Shown in pieces: positions 55,991 to 64,000 of a DNA stretch of 64,000 bases (positions are counted from its first letter, which is position 1; each line of letters begins with the position of its first letter). The position numbers and the translations under genes were made by a program. The stretch covers positions 46,297,893 to 46,361,892 of the forward strand of contig OX424574.1 in the NCBI GenBank assembly GCA_949152435.1, in the 5' to 3' direction. Under the pieces are notes generated by a model that saw only the letters and a list, made by a program, of their open reading frames with translations, was not told the DNA's origin and ran no database searches. This DNA comes from Gastracanthus pulcherrimus (lineage: Eukaryota; Arthropoda; Insecta; Hymenoptera; Pteromalidae).

Positions 55991-58498
55991 GGGGGGATCC
56001 TGCTTTAGAATACCTTAAAAAAGCTTTTTTGAACTTTACAAAAATTTTTTAACATGAAATACTAAATTACAGTCCAATTATCAATACATTCATAGAGCGC
56101 CTCGCCACTGAAGTCTCCAATTGGCGGAAAAGATGCAGCTCGTAATTCTTGTCTGAAACAGAAACATCAAAAAGAATTTTAATTTTCATGTATTTTTCTT
56201 CTGGGTGAACTAAGAAAAACCGGAAGAAATGATGAAATTCTAACTTTTTCTAGGTTTAAAATAAAGTTCTTATTGAAAGAAGGAAACATTTTTTCGCAAC
56301 AATCGCTTCAGTACAAATAGTAGAAGATACAATACTGAATATAACAAACTTTGAATCGTTCCAATACGTTATTTAGATTTTTTGCAATTATGCCCGCTAA
56401 TTTAGAGAAATCGTACAAATAAAAACTGGAAAAAGCGCGCTTCAAAGTTTTCGATAAGAAAAAGTATCAATTCTCGATTACTTACACTAATAATCGGCTA
56501 ATCAGCTATTCCTGGTCCATATAATAGACCTTCAGCTTCCTCAAAAAACTCATTTTTATGCATTTTCTCGAGTCTACGAGCCATACGAGCTTTCTTGGTG
56601 GGAAATGAGTGGCGCCTGTTTTCCCTCTCAAGCCGTTGCCGCGCCATGTAGGCGGCAATTTCAATGATTTTTTAACCAGACTGCAGATATTTCGGATTCA
56701 TGTGCCAGACTGTCGAGCTGAACGACTCGTTGGAATTTTGCGAGTGACCGCCTAAACATAATGATAAAAGTTCATCATTTGAAAGTTCATCATAGATTGG
56801 ACGAATGTGTACCTCAACTTTTTCATCAATCAATCGAGCATGATGCTTGAAAGATTCCAGTTGATTCATGAATTCAGCCTTGCGCCATTCACACCAGCTG
56901 TCGGCGTCTGCCGGACAATTCTCGTGCCGATGAGATTTATCTGTGGAACAATAATGATTCAACGTTGCAATTATAGCTTTCTTCGTCTCTTGGTCAGAAT
57001 TAATATTTCTTCTAATTGTCAAGTTATAAAGATCGTTAGATTTTCAATGAGACTTTTCGTCAGGCGCTTCTTACCTCCGAGCTTCTCTTGCTTCTTTTTA
57101 TTTCGGAGTCGCGTACCCATACGTTTTTGTTCGTGTCCCACGTACTCATTTTTTGTAACAGGGCAATCGTCATCATATAGATTTATCTTCAGAATACATG
57201 GAAAAGTTTTAGAATCGCCACCGCCGATGTAATTTGTATATTTCACGCCAGATTTTTCTTCGGATATTAAAAGCATTTCCGCGATATAATCTATCTCCAT
57301 CTTCCCTGTTGAACCTTCGTGATTTGAGGAGCATGATTCTTTGTGTTCTTCATACCATTCCTAAAAGTCTTCGTCGTCTAATGTCTTCATTTTTAGGGTA
57401 AAAGAGTGACAGTACACTTTTCACGATAAGGTCAACTGTTTTGCTACAGTAGTACGCAGTGAGAGTTGTTACACCGTACACTGTCAAATGAATTTCGGTT
57501 CCCCTATTTTCTACATTATTTTCTCGCTCTTCTTTGAGAACTTTCTTACTGATAAATTTGAACATCCATTTCGACGCTGAGTGAAGATGCTGCACTATCT
57601 TATCGTACGTTGATTTCGACAAACCTTGACACAGATCCATGAGAGCACAAAACATATTGATGCCTTATCGTCCACCATCAAGAAGCCTCATAACGTATAC
57701 GATCCGTCTATTTATTTCGCAACCGGTATTTATCAACGGTCCTGAATTGATTTCTCTTCTACCGCACATACACAATAGAACAACTTTAAAACCTAAGCTT
57801 CGATGTCCACTCTCTGTATATGATACGTTTTGTTTGCACGATCTGCAGATTACAATATCAGTAATCGCATAAAAAACTGTGAAAAATTCAATAATTGTAT
57901 AACAATGAAGTGGATTCACAATTATGTCTTCAGTGCTTGCAGTTGACAATTTTCTCTCACTACTGCTTGTATCCAACTCTTCATCGTCTGATCGAGTTCT
58001 GAATCGATTACCATGAAATTTACGTTTACGCGGCTTCGAAGCACGTTCGGAGGTTGATTTTTCACCTTTCGGATAACTTGCTATGATATTCTTACGACGT
58101 GTACTCGCCAAGAATCAGAACGAAACTAACCGTTGATGCCAGAAGTAGCAAAGTAGAAACAATTACACAGAGAGGTGTTATACACCTTTATACTTCAATA
58201 AACCGTATTATGGCTCAACACGACACTACTACAAACTCTAAATATTGTTTTGAAAGACCGTTGAACCTTTTCAGGTATGAAATTCGAAGTAGAAGATCGA
58301 AAGGCGGAGCGCGCACTCGAGTCTGGTCGAACGCTCGCACAGCTGCTCGCCGTCCCTCTGCTTTCGGCTCTGTATCTTCGGAAATATTTAGAATTGGACT
58401 CTGTAAATTTGTATACATATTCTTGAATATCTTGGGTACCGATTTAATCAATAAAAAAGAAATTCATTTCTTGGACCTCCTAAAGCAGGATCCCCACT
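55991..58498 (-). mobile_element. Kolobok-like DNA transposon, 2.5 kb, inactive
   Basis: TTAA at 55,987-55,990 followed by GGGGGGATCCTGCTTTAG is matched at the other side by CTAAAGCAGGATCCCCAC then TCAA (58,499-58,502, apparently a decayed TTAA). Between them a minus-strand transposase pseudogene fills about 58,111-56,495. The element is preceded by an (AT)n tract. Termini and coding remnant relate it to the smaller element at 48.5-50.0 kb. Confidence 0.8.
56495..58111 (-). pseudogene. Broken Mutator-like-domain transposase (Kolobok type)
   Basis: Read from 58,111 downward: a basic, Ser-rich start; a Cys-x2-Cys with CEINRRIVYVMRLL; YDKIVQHLHSAS; VYGVTTLTAYYCSKTVDLIV; YTNYIGGGDSKTF; VGHEQKRMGTRLRNKK; HENCPADADSWCEW; and LGGHSQNSNESF. 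These are hallmarks of the insect multicopy proteins annotated with a Mutator-like transposase domain. The frame is interrupted by an in-frame TAA near 57,665, at least two frameshifts (about 57,300-57,350 and about 57,020) and a TAA near 56,672, after which KIIEIAAYMARQ continues in frame. The C-terminal portion looks shortened. It cannot make a whole protein. Confidence 0.78.
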
Positions 58499-58622
58499 CA
58501 ATTATACATAATTTCTTTTCACTTAGTATATCTTAGAAATTCGATTTTGAATTTTTAAAATTTGTAAAAATTGAAAAATTATTTTTGTTAGTTTATAAGC
58601 TATACATATCAACTTAATACAA

Positions 58623-58832
58623 GGGGCCTGCGGCGGCTCAGTCGGTAGAGTGTCGGATTCCCACGCCGGTGACCCGGGTTCGAATCCTAGTCTCTGCCGA
58701 TTGATACAAGCACCTCTGTAAAAATTACATGTGCTTTGTTTACAAACACACCGCAGACCCCCGTCGCCGATTAGCACCACATGGAAGCACAAACATGGCG
58801 ACGTTAAATAATATAAAAAAAAAAAAAAAAAA
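58623..58832 (+). mobile_element. tRNA-derived SINE with poly(A) tail
   Basis: About 210 bp bounded by the 12-bp duplication aacttaatacaa (58,611-58,622 and 58,833-58,844). The head contains a pol III A box (CGGCTCAGTCGG at about 58,634) and B box (GGTTCGAATCC at 58,677-58,687) spaced as in a tRNA. A unique body of about 110 bp follows and ends in an A tract. The head is tRNA-like but lacks a proper acceptor pairing and has a body, so it is a SINE, mobilised by a LINE. The long exact duplication indicates a recent insertion. Confidence 0.92.
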
Positions 58833-58849
58833 AACTTAATACAAACATT

Positions 58850-60000
58850 TATAAAGATGACTTCATTTTCTTTTAATTGACTTATATATACTATAACGTA
58901 CTTTTTGTGAAAAAAATGCAATTTTAAATTTTAAGAATATGAAAAAATAAAAAAAATAAAAAAAATTTTGTATTTTTTTACGCTAGGTATTGTAAAATAA
59001 TACATATATTCGTAAATCTAACTTAATTTTGTTTTGTTTGGCGTAACTTATATATACTAAAAAGTTACTTTTGTTGCAGAAATCCAAGTTTGAATATTGA
59101 AAATTCGAATAATTGAAAAAAAATTTCTGCCATTGTATACGCTAAATATGTTAAAATAATGCACACATTCGTAAAACTAATTTAATTTTCTTTCGATTGG
59201 TGTATCTTGCATATACTCTAATTTTTTTTACTAATGAAATGCGATATTAAATTTGTAAAAATGGAAATTTTGTTTATAATATACATTAGATACGTTTAAT
59301 ATATGTACATATAATGTCCAATTATTCACAAATTGGTGTTTTGGAGATGGGGATAATGCGCAACCTGCAGATTCGAGAACAGAACCGATACTTACATTTT
59401 GTTAGTTTAGAATGTTGTCCGCAGAAAAAGAATGCAATGTGCAAGTGCAGAATTTCCCGGATACATCAGCAACTGTGAAATAAATGGTCAGACAATATAA
59501 GAGAAATGTGTAGAAACACCTTCTTGTACGTGTATATTTTACCACAGTTAATAATTTGCAAAATTACATTTTTAGAAACAGTGTTTTTAATCTAATGCCT
59601 TTCAAATTTTGATTCATTTTTTCCATCGTAAATCGGAGTAACTTTAATGTTAAGTGCCGTTAAGGTGGGCTTATGATCCAAAATAAAAAAATCCACAAAT
59701 AAAAGCTATATATACTTAAATTTGTACTACATGTTACTGATTTAAATCTATAGTTATTTATAAATTTTCAAAACATAAGATTTAATTGTACTGGATCTAT
59801 ATAGAAACTTTCTGTATTTTTACAACAATAATTACTTTTATTAAAAATTCTTATTGAGCATAGGCTTTTTAAGAATAGTTCAGAAAACGTTTTTGTATTC
59901 TTTTAATATATATACCAACAAAAGTTAGAATTGTTTGCCCTATTACATATTTTTAGTATGAGAAATAAATAAATCACGCTTTAAAAATTTGTATTAAATA
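58850..60000. other. AT-rich intergenic sequence, no gene recognised
   Basis: Nothing coding or clearly repetitive seen. Several AT-rich segments recur loosely (GTAAAxCTAAxTTAATTTT near 59,012 and 59,170), suggesting an old tandem duplication of about 160-bp period at 58,850-59,280. Confidence 0.4.
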
Positions 60001-60002
60001 GT

Positions 60003-60810
60003 ATGACGACTCGAGCGATTCACTTAGAACTTGCCCATAGTCTTTCTTCTGATTCTACAATAATGGTTTTTAAACGATTTTTAGCACGACAGGGAATTCC
60101 ATTAGTTATATATAGTGACAATGGCACAAATTTAAAAGGTATGAGTGTAGAATTAAAAAAGCCATGAGTGAGATGGACCAAAGTAAAATAAAAGATTTTG
60201 CATCTAACAGTTATATTGAATGGAATTTAATCCTCCCACGACGTCACATATGGGTGGCGCATGAGAGCGCTTGATTATATCAGTGAAAGTTGCTTTAAAT
60301 GTATGTTTAAAAGAGCAGGCTCCTAACGAAGAAGTGCTAATTACAATTTTAGCAGAAATCGAACATTCAATCAATTCTCGTTCTTTAACTCACGTATCAG
60401 TAGATCCGCGTGATCAAGAGGCATTAATGCCAAATCATTTCTTGATTGGCGCTTCTTCGGGAGAAATTAGATTCGGTAAATGCGATTCTCAGCTTCGGTG
60501 CACGAATAAGCAATGGCGAATTGCTCAGTATTTTGCAGATGCCTTTTGGAAGAGATGGCTGCGCGAATATCTTCCCACACTGATTCCGAGGAAAAAGTGG
60601 CAAAATGTTGATACTTCTTTAAAAATAGGTGATATAGTCTTGATTCTAGATAACAATATACCTCAGAATCAGTGGAGAAAAGGGGTGATCATACGTACTT
60701 TACCTGGATCAGATGGACAAGTACGGGTAGTAGAAGTACGAACAGCAAACGGTAATTTGTTAAGACCATGTAGAAAAATTGTTCAGTTTTCGGAAGTACA
60801 ATACCAATAG
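60003..60810 (+). pseudogene. BEL/Pao integrase and C-terminal domain fragment
   Basis: Begins abruptly with MTTRAIHLELAHSLSSDS and IPLVIYSDNGTN, the start of a BEL/Pao integrase core. The frame shifts before 60,271, then resumes as VKVALNVCLKEQAPNEEVL, NSRSLTHVSVDPRDQEALMP and a C-terminal region (DUF5641 type: KWQNVDTSLKIGDIVLI ... QWRKGVI) to the stop at 60,810. The RT, protease and gag parts of this copy are absent upstream, so it is a 5'-truncated, frameshifted copy. Confidence 0.85.
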
Positions 60811-60817
60811 GTTTTGT

Positions 60818-60833
60818 ACGGGAGGGGGGAGGA
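60818..60833 (+). other. Polypurine tract of the BEL/Pao fragment
   Basis: An ACGGGAGGGGGGAGGA purine tract lies eight bases after the pol stop and immediately before TGTTCCCG, the probable LTR start. Confidence 0.7.
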
Positions 60834-61070
60834 TGTTCCCGTTATATGTATTTATTGTAATCGTCTCGTTTGTCTGGTGAGAGGTTGATTAATAAATAAA
60901 TTATTAATTATGGAGTCTGATTTAATTGTTGTGCGGAGCATTTCGTCGCAGCGGATATAGTGGTTGCCGCTGCGTAGACCTCACGGACGGTAGACGATAG
61001 AAGCGCTCACGTGAAAATTTTAGACTCCGTTACCATAGATTCTAAAATATATAGAGGTGAACAGATTTTT
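60834..61070 (+). repeat. Probable BEL/Pao LTR at the junction of two copies
   Basis: TGTTCCCG follows the polypurine tract, as expected for a BEL/Pao LTR. Gag-like sequence starts about 250 bp further on, so the LTR must end between. The exact 3' edge and a primer binding site could not be recognised, and no second LTR is in the window for comparison. Confidence 0.45.
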
Positions 61071-61084
61071 TTGTTCATTCGATT

Positions 61085-62260
61085 ATAAGCTTTATCAAGA
61101 GATTCTAGCAGCGGCCGACAGGCGGCGGCGCGATTACGCGCACCGCGACCTAGAAGAGAAGCAGCAGTGGCGGCTCAGGACGTCGCGATTCCAGCGGCTG
61201 CGCGCATACGCGAATACGAAAATGAACGTGAAAATATTGATGAGCGTTTCCATAGTACCGATCATAATATTAGGTTAGATTCTAAGGAGATCCGCTTGAC
61301 TGGTTTCGTTTTAAACAAGCATTTGAAATGTCATCAGAACTAGGCGGGTATACTGATCGTGAGAATGTTTTAAGGTTATTTGAAGCTCTTCGAGGTGATG
61401 CGCACGATGCTACGAAAACTTTTTTTACAGTAAATAACGGTGCAACTGAGATAATGAAAACTTTGGTAATGCGTTTTGGCAATTCAAAAATAATATTAGA
61501 TAAAATTATAAGCGAAATCAAAAATTTACCAAACATTGAATCACAAAGAATCAATTTAATTAAATTTGCAACGACGCTGAGAGGAGCAGTTGGAAGTATT
61601 AAACAATTAAATAAATTGGGTTATCTTCATAGTCCAGAGCTTGCACAAACGGTGAGGTATAAAATGCGTCAAGTAATGATGTATAACTATGTTTGTTATG
61701 CTGTGTCAGTAAATCCAGAAAAACCTGACTTAGAAAAGATTGCGGATTTTTTATTTGAAGAAGCAAAAATGTCTATTACAGCAGGGGTTATTGATGTTTT
61801 ATCAAGTGAGTCCACGCCTAGTCGTTCCGAAGGTTCTTCAAAAAATTCTCGCACTAATGTAAAAAATGTATTAACGACGAGTGTAAGCGAGAATATTAAT
61901 TTAGAACTGCGTAGTGGAAATAGTAAACAAAATTTCAATTTCGCTTTTTGCGGGCGTAAAAGTCATCGGACAGAAAATGTAATGATTTTATAAAATCATC
62001 GCTTCAACAACGTTGGAAAGTTGTGAGATAAAATCGATTATGCTATAATTGTCTTAAACCGGGACATGTTCGAGAAAAATGTCGTAAAGGTGCTTGTAAA
62101 AAATGTTTTTATAAACATCATGAACTTTTGCATCATACGACAATTGATTTATCTAAAACTAAATCAACAGAACAAAATCCACAATTCTCCAACGTTACAC
62201 AAAATTCTATAGAAAACACATCGAGTGCGAATAAAAGTTAACTAGATTCTCGCGTTTATT
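61085..62260 (+). pseudogene. BEL/Pao gag, frame-broken
   Basis: An Arg-rich segment (61,085-61,280) precedes a region reading GDPLDWFRFKQAFEMSSELG and GYTDRENVLRLFEALRG, typical of BEL/Pao Gag (DUF1759 type), open from about 61,287 to 61,993. An in-frame TAA lies just before 61,287. After 61,993 the frame shifts; a zinc knuckle (CYNCLKPGHVREKC, 62,041-62,082) and a second Cys/His cluster follow in another frame, ending at a stop near 62,236. Confidence 0.82.
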
Positions 62261-62261
62261 T

Positions 62262-63590
62262 AAAATTCATACCAGTGAATGTTATTGGTCCTAAAGGTTC
62301 TGTTTTAATCTATGTACTTTTAGACAACGCATCTATAGCTACACTAATCAACTCGAAGATAGTCAAAATGATTGACGTTCAAAGCACGCGAGTTAATATT
62401 GTTCTTAAAGGTTTATGCGAATGCGCGATCACGTTTTCTAACCAAAAAGTTAACCTCAACATACAAACTGCTTTTTCAAATTTTTTGATTAAGAATGTTT
62501 TGGTAGTTGACAAACTAATTGGTCTTCCTTCGCAGTGCGTTATCGAGTGTCTAGATAATGAATGTAAAGAAACAACGGGAATTTTCACTGATCCTTATAA
62601 TCAAGCGCCCAATATGATTATTGGTCAAGATAATCCTAAACTTATAGTAACTCATGAGTTTAAAGAAATAAATAATTCACTTACGGTTTCACGGTGTGTT
62701 TTGGGATGGACTATTCACGGTAATTATTTACCAAAAATTGCTACTAATGTAAAATCAATACAAGTTATTGCATCCGAAAAAGAGAACTCAGCTTTATGTA
62801 TTCACGATATCGAATTAAACGATTTAGTAAAACAGTATTTTGAGATTGAATGTTTAGGTACTAATAATATTGTCCCACAATTAAATGTAAAAGATAAACG
62901 TGCAGTAGATATTTTAGATACCACGAGCCGTTATATTAATGGGAAATGGGAAGTTGGACTACTCTGGAAAACAGATGATTGTATTTTCACAAACAGTCGT
63001 ATGACTGCATTACGTAGATTACAATTATTAGAAAAAAGACTTGATCGCGATCAAAATTATGCATGAATGTATTACCGAGAAATGGATAGATTTTTACAAA
63101 GCGGTTTCGCGGAAAAAGTAACAAAAGAAAAAATAAGTAGTCGAACTTGGTAATTACCTCACTTTGGAGTTCAAAATATAAACAAACCCGGAAAAATACG
63201 TTTGGTTTTTGACGCTGCAGTTAAGACAATGCTAACGAGTTTTAATAGTCAATTACTTGCCGGGCCGGATTTATTAAAATCTTTACCCGGGGTATTAATG
63301 CGATTTCGACAGTTCGCATGCGCGCTTTTGAAATTATTCGTAGAATTTTTTGGTCTGATTCAAAGACCGTTTTACATTGGATTAAGAAAGATCCACGGAC
63401 TTTCAAAATTTTTGTTGCACATCGAATAATCGAGATACGTGAAAACTCTGCAGCGAGTGAATGGCGATGGATCCCATCTAAACATAACCCTGCTGATGAT
63501 GGAACGAGGGCCGCGCCTGACGCTCTTTTAAATGGTAGTAGATGGCTACTAGGACCGCCATTTTTACGACAAAATGAAATTTTTTAGCCA
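62262..63590 (+). pseudogene. BEL/Pao pol: protease, truncated RT, RNase H
   Basis: 62,275-63,066 holds a retropepsin-like region (active-site area LLDNASIATLI, lacking the usual D-S/T-G), then a pre-RT segment (VSRCVLGWTIHGNY; RYINGKWEVGLLWKTDD; LRRLQLLEKRL). After a stop and frame breaks, NKPGKIRLVFDAA and LLKSLPGVLMRFRQ mark the RT fingers. The sequence then jumps directly to IIRRIFWSDSKTVLHWIKKD, the RNase H region (to 63,587), so most of the RT palm, including the metal-binding box, is deleted. Confidence 0.85.
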
Positions 63591-64000
63591 AAACAAAAAT
63601 CTGATTCAGATTTTATTGATGATAGTTCAGAATACGTTGAGAAGAAAAAAGTCGTTGTGACTATTAGGCAAAATCAATTATGTGTGATCGATTTTACGCG
63701 ATATTCATCGTGGGGCCGTCTTCTGGCTATAATAACGCGGGTTTTCGAAGCCATTCAAATTTGGAGAAAAAATAATTACACGATTGTTGAGATTAAATTA
63801 TAATCAGAAATATTTTGTTTTAAAATGCGTCAAGAGATTTCTTTTTTTGATGAGTTAAATAACCTAAATCACCACAAAACTGTTGCTAAAAACAGCCGAA
63901 TCGTATTTTTAAGCGCCTTCATTGATGAACAAGGAATTTTACGCACCGATGGACGATTATCGCAATTTTCGGAAAAGATTTCACTTATAAACCAATTATT
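63591..64000 (+). pseudogene. BEL/Pao pol, region before integrase, runs off the window
   Basis: Fragments such as RYSSWGRLLAIITRVFEAIQ and SRIVFLSAFIDEQGILRTDG match the inter-RNase H/integrase region and the start of the integrase zinc-binding part in BEL/Pao elements. Frames are broken by stops. The element continues past position 64,000. Confidence 0.75.

Noticed and set aside
58632..58700. Functional tRNA gene
   Set aside because: A and B boxes are present, but a non-tRNA body, A-tail and target duplication follow, so it is a SINE head.

Overview
The window looks like one stretch of an insect genome, most likely a hymenopteran such as a parasitoid wasp. The background is very AT-rich. 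One GC-rich, intron-bearing neural-type receptor gene carries CpG-rich upstream sequence, and the rest is dense in microsatellites and transposable elements. No bacterial-type operons, rRNA genes or CRISPR arrays are present. The taxon call is an inference from sequence style; no marker gene fixes it.

Layout. 1-11,050: CpG-rich flanks split by an apparently complete, very young Ty3/gypsy retrotransposon (919-6067, minus strand, identical 247-bp LTRs, 5-bp target duplication), then AT-rich spacer with small inverted-repeat elements, then a second CpG-rich block (about 9.7-11.05 kb) that probably holds the promoter or 5' leader of the resident gene. 11,102-27,475 plus a 3' UTR: a Kekkon-type (LRR + Ig + transmembrane) receptor on the plus strand. 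I resolve five coding pieces, including a candidate 33-nt microexon and a last exon that supplies only one valine and the stop, giving a C-terminal T-E-V PDZ ligand. Its large introns are packed with foldback elements. About 27.5-34 kb looks like 3' UTR and downstream sequence.

34-60 kb contains no host gene I can support. It is a museum of DNA elements: a 1.65-kb foldback with an 8-bp target duplication and several tiers of internal tandem repeats (39.1-40.7 kb); three short MITEs at 41.1-42.9 kb, one a nearly perfect hAT-type palindrome; two copies of a dispersed repeat built round a degenerate ACTC-type tetranucleotide array (45.2-46.9 and 53.6-54.9 kb); two TTAA-type elements carrying remains of one transposase family (48.5-50.0 and 56.0-58.5 kb); a tRNA-derived SINE with a 12-bp target duplication (58.6-58.8 kb); and tandem minisatellites. 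60-64 kb holds broken BEL/Pao retrotransposon sequence: an integrase-end fragment, an LTR-like junction, then gag and a pol with most of its RT palm deleted, running off the end of the window.

How things interact. The kek gene is the only clear host gene. The transposable elements matter mostly as insertions around and inside it: the gypsy copy splits a CpG-rich island about 5 kb upstream of the start codon, and at least four foldback elements sit in its last 8.8-kb intron. Repeat calls rest on terminal inverted repeats and target duplications read by eye. Superfamily names are inferred from duplication length and terminal motifs unless protein remnants are cited.
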